This document shows positions 12,944-23,861 of a stretch of DNA of 64,000 bases, piece by piece. The position numbers and the translations under genes are program-made. Numbering within the stretch: position 1 is the stretch's first letter; every line of letters begins with the position of its first letter. Below the pieces are notes generated by a model. That model did not search any database. It was given only the letters and a program-made list of their open reading frames with translations, and was not told the origin of the DNA. The DNA lies in NCBI GenBank assembly GCA_963920765.1, contig OY987245.1:13780727-13844726 (forward strand), in the 5' to 3' direction. Origin of the DNA: Ulota crispa. Lineage: Eukaryota; Streptophyta; Bryopsida; Orthotrichales; Orthotrichaceae.

Positions 12944-14078
12944 TTCAAAAGTCCCAAAATGAACGTTTTGACCCAAATTACTTAATATCTCAATTCAGTG
13001 AAAAAATGATTTTGATAACTTCAATTGAAGAAGGGTAATTGCTTTATATTTGTAGCTTGTATTGTAACTCATAATAGAATTCTGATTAGGAATTTAAGGT
13101 GGACTCAAGTAAAACTTTAACTTAGCTGGTGGATTTCATTAAATTTATGATTTTTCGTGGTTTCCCATAATCTATAGTTGTAAGTTAAATGGAAATTCCA
13201 TGTCTTTAGAAATGAGTGTACCTTTTAAAGTTTTAAGAATGATTGTGTATATATATATACACTTGTATATTCATCTTTATATGTATGGAATTACATTTTT
13301 TTTTATCCTCGTAACTTTTTGCAAAAAAATAGAAAGTCATGCTCCACAAATGCATCCTAAAAATACATGATGATTTTTATTCACAAATGAAAAAAAATTC
13401 AAAAAGTATCAGAAAACTAGGAATTCCTATATACCTACTTGGAATTATAGCACTTGTTTACAATTTGGCATTGTTTGATATTTAAATATTTTAACAACAT
13501 TGTAATAGTTATCTAGTTGATTAAAAGGCTTGAGTTCTTACAATTTTTGTTTTTCAAACTTCTTGTAAACACACATTTTTAGTATCAGATTTTGTTTGCT
13601 GGTTAACTTCAAACATATGTTTGATAATAATCTGTAGTTTTGGAGGTTTCGTGTTAGAATGTTCAATTTACAACTTCTTGCAAATTAAACAATCTTATAT
13701 GCATGTTTTCATTTTAAATGGTATTTAAGTAACCAACATTAGTTTTTCAGTACAAAATCAAAGTTCCAACCATCTATGTCATGGCTATATTTAATTGATA
13801 TATTTCTCAATACGCAAGTTATTTCAATTATTGTGCCTTGGACTAATAATGCTAACTTACACTAAATCAAGAAATAGATGAATTTGCAAGGCAAATTAAT
13901 AAAACAGCTCATTGTAACTAAAGTTAATTCAACATAGTATGGACATCATATTTAAACATTATCTCAAATAGTGCAACTCAAGTGGCCAAATTCTAAGGAG
14001 ATATTGCAAACATGCAACTCAATTGGAGAGTGTGAAGAATGTTGCATTGCTAAATTTCTATCACCAAATTGCTGTTTA

Positions 14079-15257
14079 ATCCCATGGCCATGTTGTCCCC
14101 TCAAGGAACAAATGGGATTTTGGGCAAGTACCTACGGCCTCAATTTTTGTCTTGATTTTTTGAAACTTTTTTTTGAAGATAGAAAAACCTAGTAGCTTTT
14201 GGGGAATATAAATTTTATTCCAATTTGTGCTTGGGAGCAAAAGTTCTGCCTCAATAAGCACAAATTTATAGAGATTGGCGGGCAGCAACTTCTTTTTACA
14301 AAACCTTGAAATTTAAATTTGTTTTTTCTCATAGGTCATAGTTTTGTCTACATTTGAAGCTTTGATTCATTTCATTTGGACTAGTTATGAGAAAGTTATG
14401 GATAATCTTGTTTTTTGGGCAGTTCAAGCATCTTCTTGAAAAAATAACTCATAAACTTCATTTTTGAATGCAAATTTAACATTTTTTCAAAAGAAATTGT
14501 TGGAAAGGGTGAAGTTTACTTTCTAGAACAATCTTACCTATGGAATTATTGTGCTTCAATTCCATTGCAAGGTTATTGACAATTTAAGTTTTTGTTCAAT
14601 CTCAAACCTTCTTCTATCTAAAGTTTTTTTTAAGAATAAAAATTAAGTATTTTTTGTTTTGATTTTTTTCCAAAGATTTCTCAACTCAATTTCCTGCCAT
14701 AAGAAAATGAACCTCAAAACTTTGTGGTGCAAAAGTTTTAAGTTAAAAAATTTCAAAGCTAAATAATCTTGTCATGCACGGTGCAAAAATGTTTGTTTTT
14801 TAGGGGAATGCTATTTTGTGAGCAAGAATCTCTGAACCGTGAGCGGTGAGCCTAGATTTTTTGTCAAAATACTCAATTTCACCTATAACCATGTACATAG
14901 GGCCCTATAATTGTGCATTCAAAACTTTTATCTTCTGAAGAAGTTAAATTTTTTATGTTTTTCATTGATTTTGAGATCAAAATTGATTCTTCTTCACCAA
15001 ATCTTGGCTCACCACTCACATGCTCACCATTTTAGGCTCACAAAATAGCATCATCCTCTTTTTTACACTTTGAATGAAAATATCTTGCAATCCGTGTGGT
15101 CAAATTTGTGGATTTTTGTGTACACATTCTTTTACAAGTCTAGTACAAGATCCTATAGTTAGATATGCAAAAAGGCCAATTTTCAAACTTTTTTACTCTT
15201 TGCGATAGAAATGGCAGTTTTGAGTGTCTTTTGACAAAATAAAGGCCCCAAGGGATA
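14079..15257. mobile_element. Diverged family F-like element
   Basis: The left end (TTAATCCCATGGCCATG, then TTGTCCCCTCAAGG and ATGGGATTTTGGGCA) resembles the start of the elements at 15,948 and 28,523. An internal AGCTTTGATTCATTTCATTTG and GAGAAAGTTATGG also match that family. The right end near 15,239-15,257 (complement TTATCCCTTGGGGCC) is a plausible terminus but is uncertain. A family D MITE is nested at 14,803-15,056. Confidence 0.4.
14803..15056. mobile_element. MITE, family D, copy 1
   Basis: Inverted ends GGGGAATGCTATTTTGTGAGC and the complementary GCTCACAAAATAGCATCATC bound about 254 bp. The interior phrases TTTGTCAAAAT, GGGCCCTATAAT and CATTGATTTTGAG match the copy at 31,511-31,791 in the same order. 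No coding capacity. Confidence 0.8.
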
Positions 15258-17590
15258 ACGCCCACACAAAAATTTGAGTATCTCAAAATTTTCTCTCAAG
15301 TGAACAAAATGCCAACATTTTGATAAATTTTATCAACCTTTTTTAAAATGCAATCATACAAATGCAAGCAAGACATGTTAGAGACTACATGGAAAAAGAA
15401 AACACAACATTATCACTTATGGATTCAAAGATTACAAAATTTGATCATGAGGGTTTTAAAATTGTGAAAGTGATTTGAAGTCCTTCAATCCTCTTTTCAT
15501 ATCTCAAATCTAAAATTGAGAGTACCAAAAAATTATGAGTTTGCAAAGTAACCCCAATCAATTTAGGGCTTTGCAAAATCTATTCTACAACTTTTTAAAA
15601 TGAATTTCTAATGTGATTTTTCTCCAAGTTCTAAGTGTAGTTAATGCTCATTTCCAAGAGCCCTTAACACAAGAAAGTGAAGATTTGCAATGGACACCCT
15701 TGCACAAAATCTTCAATAGAAAAATTGTAATCATCCATTTTCAAAATCAGATTTTTGATACCAAAACAATACTTTGTTAAAAGAATTAAAATAGTAATAT
15801 TAATCACTAAAATTAATCATGAAGAAAATTTGGGCATCTAAAAATACAATGCAAAAGGACGTTGTTTGAACCCCTTGCATGTTGAGTGGTTAACCCCAAA
15901 GTGTCATTAGGGACAGAAATCGTCCTTGACCAATTTTTGAGGTTAAATTAACCCCTAAAGGACCATTGTCCCTTTGAGAGACAAATGGGATTTTGGGCAT
16001 GTACCTATGGCTAAACTGCTTTGTGTGACTTTTTGAAACTTTTATAGATGGTGGGGAATTCAAAGATCTACGTGGGCATCTAAATTTTTCTTCATTCCAA
16101 CATTTATTGAAGAAGCTAAAAATGAATTTATGGAAAATAGGGGACTCTGGGCAGCCCAAAAACTTCTTTAAAAATTGCTTTTTTTTCAAAAGAAAAATCT
16201 GAAATAGGTACTTTAGACTTATATAGACATGGGGAGCTTTGAATCATTCAATTCTAATTGATGAGATGAAAGTTATGAGAGGTTTTAGTTTGCAGGTAGG
16301 TGTGGTTTCTCTCATAATTACACTTGCCTGCAACTAAAATTTTCTCATACCTTTCATCTCATTAATCAAAATTGAATGATTCAAAGCTCCCAACTTCTAT
16401 ACAAGTCTAAAGTACCTATTTCAGATTTTTATTTGAAAAAAATGCAATTTTTAAAGAAGTTTTTGGGCTGCCCAGAATCCCATGTTTTCCATAAATTCAT
16501 TTTTAGCTTCTTCAATAAATGTTGGAATGAAGAAAAATTTAGATGCCCACATAGATCTTTGAATTCTCCATCATCCATAAAAGTTTCAAAAAATCACACA
16601 AAGCAGTTTAGCCATAGGTACATGCCCAAAATCCCATTTGTCCCCCAAAAGGGCCAACAATCCTTTAGGGATTAAACCTGACCAAATTACTATTTTTAGT
16701 AGTTTATTTTTTTGAAAAGTTTGTCTTGAAGTTTAGCTTTAGCTTCAACAATCTGATGTTACAAATGATTAATTATGATTTTTTAATTCAAGATTTTGTG
16801 CATGGGTGTTCATTGCAATCTTGACTTTATGTAAGGTAGGTGCACCCATAAGCGTCAATTTAAGGGTTTTGAACATGATGTGTATTAGTAGATAGCTAGC
16901 AAATTATAGGATCCTATTAGGAACAAAAAAATAATAAGTTTGCACTTTTGAATGTATTATTTGGATACTGTGAGAATAAGTTGTGAATTTTTAAAGAGCA
17001 AACTACCATTGCACCCATAACCACTTTCAAGATTGCACGTTCACATGTTGTACATTCTTGTCATTTCATCTATTCACTTCCACAGATTTTCCAAGATTTC
17101 AGAGGTGACAATTATGGAGACACTAACGCTTATGGGTGTACATACCTTAGTGTTGAGGGCTCTTTGGAATGAGCCTCAAGTACACTAGATCTTTGAGAAA
17201 AAATCACATTAGAAAATCATTTAATAAAATTGTAGAGTAGGTTTTGAGAAGTCATAAATTGATTGGGGCTATACATGTTAGGCCCTTTAACCTCATAATT
17301 TTTTGATGACCAAGCTTGTAAGTTTGACATGTGAAAAGAAGATTGAAAGACTTCAAATCACTTTCACAATTTTAACACGCTCATGATCAAACATTATAAT
17401 CTTTCAATCCACAAGAGATATTGTTGTGTTTTCTTTTTTAATGTGATCTCTAACATGTCTAGTTTGGTTTTATACTGTTACAATTAAAAAAGAATTGATA
17501 CAACTTATCAAAATATTAGCTTTTAGTTCAAATTAGAGAAAATTCCTAGAAGCCCTGGAAATGCAATGTCACTTTGGGGTTAAGGGGCAA
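15240..17590. mobile_element. Giant foldback palindrome, ~2.3 kb
   Basis: The left arm (15,240 to about 15,830, then 15,948-16,300) is the imperfect reverse complement of the right arm (16,320 to 17,590). Matching pairs include GACATGTTAGAG at about 15,375 with CTCTAACATGTC at about 17,445, and TGCACAAAATCTT at about 15,700 with AAGATTTTGTGCA at about 16,790. The inner part has family F ends (TTAACCCCTAAAGGACC at 15,948; the complementary end at 16,675). The two similar 99-codon frames at 15,890-16,189 (minus) and 16,376-16,675 (plus) are the same arm read twice, not genes. The loop is at about 16,309. One arm carries an inserted MITE. Confidence 0.75.
16834..17147. mobile_element. Stowaway-like MITE in palindrome arm
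   Basis: A 314-bp unit with ends AGGTAGGTGCACCCATAAGC and the complementary GCTTATGGGTGTACATACCT, flanked on both sides by TA (16,832-16,833 and 17,148-17,149). The opposite arm at 15,660-15,690 lacks it and so acts as a natural empty site. TIRs of about 23 bp and a TA duplication suggest the Tc1/mariner-Stowaway group. Confidence 0.75.
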
Positions 17591-18435
17591 CAAAGGGTCA
17601 TGCCAAAACCCTTGTTGAAGAACAAGGGCAAGATTCATGCCACATCTTCACACTAATAAACATAATATGTTCAAATTAGTGTAAAGGATTCTTCTACTCA
17701 AAGTTTTGCACTATACTCAATAACTTGTGTTGTAATATCTAGATCCTTGTTCATTAAATAAATTGATTTCTATTGGTTTCTCTAAAAAAAATTCAAAAAT
17801 CTATAACTAATATAATCAAACAAACAAAATTGTTACTATAAAATGATGGACTTAGATCCATATAGTTGTTTGTTCATACAATCTTCACTGTGACTACAAT
17901 TATTGAAAAGAGGTTTTAGATAATTTCATTTTTTTACACTTTTGTATAAAGATAAATTAAAATTATTTATAATATCTTATCGAATGTGAAAAATCAAACA
18001 ATATTTATTTTGAAAAATTTAATATTGCATGTAAAAAAATGCGTTAGTTTTAGGTTATCTAACATTAGTTGTTAATTTAAGTTTCTTTGAATTTGTATTA
18101 ATATACTCTAAATAAACTTATAAGTATGTTATTTGAAACTAGATGGGTTTTTTAATATGTATAGTTTGTTCACCTTTAAAGTTTTGAACTTCAATGGTGA
18201 TTGTATTGTTGTTGATTTCTTTGAAGCAACTTGGCATTTGAGGAACCTTTTCAATTATATGCAATATTCAATGAAAATTTGATGAATGGCTCATTTTTGT
18301 AACTTTTAGCACTAGTGAAATATTACCATTCTTTAGCTATAAGGATTTAATAAAAATTAAGTTTCACATAGTTTAGGTATTTTTCCTTCTAAAAATTCCA
18401 TTGAGGAATTTATCATTGAGTTTTTGTGTTTAAAT
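17591..18435. other. Intergenic, 3' side of long gene
   Basis: AT-rich sequence downstream of the minus-strand gene. No polyadenylation signal can be assigned with confidence in DNA this AT-rich, and no other gene is seen. Confidence 0.5.
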
Positions 18436-18757
18436 TTAACTCCTAACAAAAATGGAAATCCCTTCATCATGCTCATCATATTTTTTTGAATGTGTTTGAG
18501 TGTTTCCATTACAATGTACTTTTAAACTCACCATCTTGTTTCCACAACGAGTGTTTTTTATTTGCTCAACCAAATTTTTGTTTTGTGTACTTGAACATCC
18601 TTGCAAGAGTTCAAGATTTAATGACATGTTTTCAACATTGAAACTAGGTAGAATGTCAATGCATTCAAGCTTTTCAGCATAGTTTGTTCCCATAAGCAAA
18701 GTATTTGTTTGATCTTTACATTTGTCAAATACAAGTTGGGTAAAAAGAGTTACACCA
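18436..18757 (-). CDS. C-terminal piece of long Asn/Lys-rich gene
   Basis: This open frame follows the stop of the 18,725-22,420 frame, is shifted by +1, and ends at TAA (18,436-18,438). Its first ATG is at about 18,697, but the frame is already open upstream, back to a run of nine A (18,758-18,766 on the plus strand as T). Its residues (polar, Asn/Lys/Glu-rich, scattered Cys) resemble the preceding frame, and the gap between them is nil. I read it as the last 105 or so residues of the same protein. The shift could be a homopolymer sequencing error, a real indel, or +1 recoding at the TGA. No domain is recognised. Confidence 0.5.
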
Positions 18758-21700
18758 TTTTTTTTTATTAGGCTTGAAATTTTGACTTGATCTTAAAAAC
18801 TTCAGTATAAAAGACTCACTTATTTCAATATTTTCATGAGGGTTTGCCAAATTTTCACATGAACTTAACAAATTGAAAAAACTTAGCAATTGAAAAATCT
18901 GAAACATTTGATGGTTTTGTTGAAATGATTTTTTTTTGATTAGCTTTGATGAACCTAATTGCTTTTTGGATATATTTGCATGAATATGAGCAACTATATT
19001 TGTTTCAACAATATTGATATCACACTTAGATTCATTGCCATTAATCTTTGTTTCTTTTTTTTTCAACCTTGATTGTAAAATGCCATTTAAACTTTCAAAT
19101 TTATTTTCATTCAACTTTCTTGAAAAAATTTCAATAAAAAAATAGCTTTGAGCATTTTTGTTTTTTATTACAATTCTTCCAACATTGCTTAGAATATCAC
19201 AAGACGCAATTATAGGGCTAATTTTGTCATTCAAATTATTTATTAAGGGGAAACACTTTTGAAATTTTACATTTCTCAATGAAATGTTTTTATCTCTTCT
19301 TTCTATGACATTTTCATCATTGTAACCAACAAAGTTTTGAAGGATATTTCCATTTGCAAGCAACCCATTAGAAAATGGCATACTGCACTGGTACAATATT
19401 GAATCGCTTTTACTACATTCACTAGTCAATTCATCTTCATTAATAAAAAAATCTTCATCAACTTTATCATATCCAATTAGCATTGGAGGTGAATTTGTTT
19501 CTTTAACATTGATACCATCATCTTTCTTGAAACATAGAAGGGCTTGCCACTTTGAAGCAACATGAGATTGACAATTATCTCCAATTTTTTTGTCAATATC
19601 AATTGTATTGTCAAAACCTTCCACAAGAATGTTGTGATCTGAAATATGTGCATCCCCAATGGGACTGTTATTTTCAAAAGGTTTATTACAACCAAAATTA
19701 TCATCAAATTTAGTACAATGATAATTTCCTACACAACTTTGCACATCTTCACTTGGTGTTTTTATAAAAAATGTGTTGTTTGTACAACAATCTTTTGGAT
19801 TCTTTACATCCATAAAATTTCCACAATAAGAACCATGATGAAAATTTTCTTCTGGATATGAAAAATTCATATTTTCAATATTTTGATGTTTCATTGTGTT
19901 GGAAGATTTGTCATTCCAATCCATATAAAAAGTATAAAGGCTTGAGCTTTTAGAAAATGTTGGAAGATCATGTGTATCAGTTTCAACTTCTAATCGCTGA
20001 ACCTTTGAGTTTGCCTTTGTTGTATATTGAACAAGTATTTGAACATACTCAATGTTTTCTCTTTCAAAATTTGGACTTGTATTTGTTTGAGAATCCACAA
20101 CGTTGTTGAGTTGCATTATGGGATGTGTTTGGGTCATGCGTTGTACATTTTTTCTTCTTGACTCATGTTGCAATATATTATTTGATGTGAGGCGTTCTAA
20201 TATTTCTCCAAATGATTCATCAATAGGTACCAATGTAGTATGTTTGAATTCATGATTAATGAAATTTTGTTTTGAATCATGAACACGATCAAACTCTTTA
20301 TCATTAATACTTAAATTGCTTGAACAACAAATAGTTATTGAATTATTGTAATTGCATTTGTTAGTATTAGCTTTGTCTTGCAATGATTCTTGAAGTTTGA
20401 CACTTGGTGCAAAAAATTCCTTTGTATTTTTATTTGAAAGGCGATAATCTGTACACTGCTCTAATTGAATACTACTTTGAAGTAATTCTTCACTTTTTTT
20501 TGTTTGATAAACTTTCTCATTGTCATTATTGAACTTTTTAATCAGATTATCTAAAGTTTCAATAGTAGTTTGCGATGCTTTTTGGATATCATGCAATGAT
20601 AATAGAACTTCTCCACTCATAGATTTTTTGTCTTTCATGTTGTTATTGCAAAATATTGGTATTGAAGTGCTAGAGTTTAAAGGGTATTTATTTAGTTTTA
20701 CATTGGATGTAGTTTTTGAATACAAATCTTGTTCAAAAACTAATTGCATTTCTTGCAATTCATTTATAGAACTTTGATTGAAAGTTTTTGAATGTAGACC
20801 TATTTTAGAATCTAACTTCATGTCCTTATTTTCAAAAAATTCTTGAGCAACATCAAGTGGTTGCTCCAATAATTCCTTTGAAATATCTTTTTGAGATTCT
20901 GTTGAAACTTCTCCTTGAAATTCCTTTAAAACCTCTTTTTGAAAATTGTTTGATATATAATCTACATAGCAAAAATTCTTCATATTTTCATCTTCATTTT
21001 CATCTTCATCAAATGCATCCAAAATTGTATCGATGTGTGGATTTTCTTTTTTATCAGGTCCCATGTGACATTCAACTTGTGGGATTTGTCTTGCATGGTT
21101 TTTTTTTGAGAAAAATCCATGGATTTCCTCTAGATCTTTATATTCTTGTAAATGCTTATCAAAGAAAGGTATTGCATACAAATCTTTATTTGGTGTTTTT
21201 TTTATACCATGAACATCTTTGTGTTTGGTTTTGATTGAATACTTGTTGCCGTGCTTGATTTCATTCAAAGTTTCAAAACCATGTTTTGTCTCAATATTTT
21301 CTTTTTGTAAATATGACTTCATAATTTTGTTTGTGTAAATTTCAAGGTCACTTTGTTGATATTTGTCATGAACAAAAAAATCAACCAATTTTTTAGATCT
21401 CGAGAAATTCTTTGGTTTATATTTGTTTTTATATTTTTTCAATTGTGATGATTTAGATTGTTGATTATCATTGTGTTGGATTAAAGTTTCATTTATGGTT
21501 TCATATGAAAATAAACCATTAGATTTATAGATTTCTTCACTATTAAAACTTCTAGTATCTACTTGCTTTGTAAATTGTCTAGATGTTTCAATAAATTGAT
21601 GGTTTCTTTTACTTGACTTCTTGTTTTTGAGGTAACAAAAATTTTCTCTAATTTCATCCAATAACATATTCAATCCATCATCACCTCTTTCTCTTTGAAC

Positions 21701-22420
21701 ATGCTTTTTCTTCTCTTCATCTTTTTGCCTCATATTTTCAAGATTGAATGCATTGTTGTCATAAAACTTTCTTTTTTGATTGGTTGGACCATGAATATAA
21801 GATACTTTTGTTTGCATATTGATTTTTCTAGATTCAACTTCGCCCTGTGACTTTGGTTGTTGATGGGATTTTAGTTCTTTTGCAAAACCCTTATGTTTAA
21901 TTTTTTTAGGTAAATGTTTTATTTTTTGAACATCTTTGAAATTCTTTTGGAATTTTTCTTTGTCTAATATACATTTGTTTTGATAATTGTCTTGAAACAG
22001 ATAGTTTGGATTTGAAGATGATTCCAAATTTTTAAAAATATTTCTTTTCTCATACAAAAAAGAAATGTTAGTCTTAGCACTTCTTATATTTTCACATTGC
22101 ATATTTGTCTTTAACATGTTCACATCATTTGCATCTTGTGAAATATGATGTCCAAACACGTCATCATTTTCTTCAATATCATATATTGTTGTGCTTTTGC
22201 AGTTGTTGTGAGATTCTCCTCTACTTGTGTTTTCTTCTAAACTATTAAATTGCCTTACAACATAATCATGTTTATCATTTGTATTGATTATTTCATGTTT
22301 AAGGAACTCGTCATTTTCAACAAGTTGCTCATTATATGAATCTTGAAATATGCATCTTTTGTCAACATGAGTTAATTGGTTTACTTCTTTATTTGGGACT
22401 ACTTCACTTGAATCGTACAC
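18725..22420 (-). CDS. Long Asn/Lys/Ser-rich protein, main frame
   Basis: An uninterrupted frame of about 1,231 codons in DNA that is roughly 70% AT, which cannot be chance. The first codon of the frame as bounded is GTG at 22,418-22,420, just after an in-frame TAG (22,427-22,429), so it lacks its own ATG there and is best read as the continuation of the 22,404-23,837 frame. It has no transmembrane segment or signal peptide. Visible features are a basic patch with LPKKIKHK near residue 171 (possible nuclear signal), an acidic run DEDENEDEN near residue 475, and many short Gln/Asn-rich segments. This looks largely disordered with possible short coiled coils. I do not recognise the family. No mobile-element or reverse-transcriptase motif occurs, so a host gene is favoured. 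Confidence 0.8.
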   Translation of the reverse strand: MYDSSEVVPNKEVNQLTHVDKRCIFQDSYNEQLVENDEFLKHEIINTNDKHDYVVRQFNSLEENTSRGESHNNCKSTTIYDIEENDDVFGHHISQDANDVNMLKTNMQCENIRSAKTNISFLYEKRNIFKNLESSSNPNYLFQDNYQNKCILDKEKFQKNFKDVQKIKHLPKKIKHKGFAKELKSHQQPKSQGEVESRKINMQTKVSYIHGPTNQKRKFYDNNAFNLENMRQKDEEKKKHVQRERGDDGLNMLLDEIRENFCYLKNKKSSKRNHQFIETSRQFTKQVDTRSFNSEEIYKSNGLFSYETINETLIQHNDNQQSKSSQLKKYKNKYKPKNFSRSKKLVDFFVHDKYQQSDLEIYTNKIMKSYLQKENIETKHGFETLNEIKHGNKYSIKTKHKDVHGIKKTPNKDLYAIPFFDKHLQEYKDLEEIHGFFSKKNHARQIPQVECHMGPDKKENPHIDTILDAFDEDENEDENMKNFCYVDYISNNFQKEVLKEFQGEVSTESQKDISKELLEQPLDVAQEFFENKDMKLDSKIGLHSKTFNQSSINELQEMQLVFEQDLYSKTTSNVKLNKYPLNSSTSIPIFCNNNMKDKKSMSGEVLLSLHDIQKASQTTIETLDNLIKKFNNDNEKVYQTKKSEELLQSSIQLEQCTDYRLSNKNTKEFFAPSVKLQESLQDKANTNKCNYNNSITICCSSNLSINDKEFDRVHDSKQNFINHEFKHTTLVPIDESFGEILERLTSNNILQHESRRKNVQRMTQTHPIMQLNNVVDSQTNTSPNFERENIEYVQILVQYTTKANSKVQRLEVETDTHDLPTFSKSSSLYTFYMDWNDKSSNTMKHQNIENMNFSYPEENFHHGSYCGNFMDVKNPKDCCTNNTFFIKTPSEDVQSCVGNYHCTKFDDNFGCNKPFENNSPIGDAHISDHNILVEGFDNTIDIDKKIGDNCQSHVASKWQALLCFKKDDGINVKETNSPPMLIGYDKVDEDFFINEDELTSECSKSDSILYQCSMPFSNGLLANGNILQNFVGYNDENVIERRDKNISLRNVKFQKCFPLINNLNDKISPIIASCDILSNVGRIVIKNKNAQSYFFIEIFSRKLNENKFESLNGILQSRLKKKETKINGNESKCDINIVETNIVAHIHANISKKQLGSSKLIKKKSFQQNHQMFQIFQLLSFFNLLSSCENLANPHENIEISESFILKFLRSSQNFKPNKKKWCNSFYPTCI

Positions 22421-23837
22421 TTTGAACTAATTGATTTTGGTCCACATTGTGAAGTAGTTGATTTGGATTCTTGTTTTGATTTATTTGATTTAAATCAACA
22501 CTTTGAAATTTTTTGTTCAAATTGATATTTTGAGTTACTTGACCACAATTACTTTGTTCAAATGATAGATCAGAATCTAAGTTTTGAACGTTGTGAATCA
22601 TGTTTTTTAATATTGAATCATTATGGTTTGCATTTTGAACTAAAGATACATTTTTCATATGAATTCCTTGATATGTAAACAATGGTAATTCACATGCATT
22701 TGATTTCAAAATGTTGAATTTTACACTATCAGTGCATGTTCTTTTAAAATAATCATTTTTTTCTATTGTGACAACTTTTGGTATCTTACTTCCTCTTTCT
22801 TCTATATTTTTGTCAACCTTCTTTTGCTTTCCCTTCTTCATTGTATTCCTATTTTGACTTCTTAATACAGTTAGTGTATCTTGATTTAAGTTTTGCAACA
22901 TTTTAATATTCCCTTCTTTTTCTTCAAAAACTTTGAGATGTATATTTGAAATGCTTGGCCATACTAGAGCTTTGGAAAACCGTAAAATATTTTTACCATT
23001 TGCATTGTTATAATTGTTTTCAAATTTTGAGTTGTTTTGAAACCTTTCATTTAATTCAAGGGATTCAAGCATCAAATTTTCATTACAATGTAACAATTCA
23101 ATTAAAGCATCATTTCCTTTTCTCCAAAATTTCTTATTTGGAATAATCACTTTTGATAGATTACTTTTGCCTCTTTGTTTGAGTAAGGCATCACTTTTTA
23201 AATTGGAAGCACTATTTGTGCTTCTAGGAACAAAGATCTCACTTGTATTCACATTTTCTCCATTCACAAGTGTTAATTTTTCTTTGACTAGCATATTTGA
23301 ATTTTCTACATTATCATCTTGTATGATTGTAGATGAATTTGTGGGAGAAGTGATCACTTTATCTTTAACCCTAATATTTATGTTGCTAGTACTTTTCTTT
23401 AGTGATCTTGGGCAATATATTTTATCAAGCTCATCATCAACAAAAGTATTATTGGGTTCATTTATTTGTTTGCTCAAGGGACTTGACTTCAACATTTTTG
23501 GAGAAGTGATAGGTAATTCATTTGTTGAAACATTTTTGTATAACTCACGGTTTGTAAGAATGGCTCCATCCATCTTCTTCTTTGTAATCCTGTTATATGT
23601 ATTTTTTGCTTCTTTTGTTTTTGTAATTTTAACTTCTTGTAAATGTTTGTCTTTTTGTTTTTCAGAATTTGAAAAGATTTTTAGTTTTGAAGTCCTTACA
23701 TTTGAACGTATTTCCAAAGAATCACGTTTTATAAACTTGGGTACAGCAAAATTTTGAGCGTTTTCAATTTCTACTTGCAACAGATTCAAGCTCTCTTTGA
23801 TTTGTTTTAGCCTTGACAATTTTAATTTTGAAGACAT
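22404..23837 (-). CDS. Long Asn/Lys/Ser-rich protein, N-terminal frame
   Basis: The ATG at 23,835-23,837 is chosen. A TTG two codons upstream is in frame, and an in-frame TAA at 23,859-23,861 bounds the frame. The sequence ahead of the ATG (TTTTAAAG) could instead be a splice acceptor, so an upstream exon is possible. About 477 codons. The N-terminus (MSSKLKLSRLKQIKESLNLL) is likely a short amphipathic or coiled-coil helix. A more conserved-looking block near residues 235-262 (FWRKGNDALIELL) has mixed hydrophobic and charged residues. The end is Asn/Gln-rich with degenerate NxNQ repeats. It stops at TGA, overlapping the next frame by 17-23 nt; a +1 shift joins them. Product not recognised. 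Confidence 0.75.
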   Translation of the reverse strand: MSSKLKLSRLKQIKESLNLLQVEIENAQNFAVPKFIKRDSLEIRSNVRTSKLKIFSNSEKQKDKHLQEVKITKTKEAKNTYNRITKKKMDGAILTNRELYKNVSTNELPITSPKMLKSSPLSKQINEPNNTFVDDELDKIYCPRSLKKSTSNINIRVKDKVITSPTNSSTIIQDDNVENSNMLVKEKLTLVNGENVNTSEIFVPRSTNSASNLKSDALLKQRGKSNLSKVIIPNKKFWRKGNDALIELLHCNENLMLESLELNERFQNNSKFENNYNNANGKNILRFSKALVWPSISNIHLKVFEEKEGNIKMLQNLNQDTLTVLRSQNRNTMKKGKQKKVDKNIEERGSKIPKVVTIEKNDYFKRTCTDSVKFNILKSNACELPLFTYQGIHMKNVSLVQNANHNDSILKNMIHNVQNLDSDLSFEQSNCGQVTQNINLNKKFQSVDLNQINQNKNPNQLLHNVDQNQLVQSVRFK

Positions 23838-23861
23838 ACTCAAAGTTGAATTACGTCTTTA

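Larger units (their letters stand above)
10762..14078. other. AT-rich intergenic stretch
   Basis: No gene was recognised. It contains the possible small element at 11,549-11,779 and the 24-bp palindrome at 12,920-12,943. Confidence 0.45.

Noticed and set aside
15890-16675. Two similar 99-residue frames on opposite strands, looking like divergent paralogues
   Set aside because: They are the two arms of one inverted repeat read outward; the similarity is at DNA level and no domain is present.
20857-23757. Plus-strand frames of up to 196 codons opposite the long gene
   Set aside because: Antisense shadows of the minus-strand reading frames; hydrophobic composition follows from the complementary AT-rich codons.
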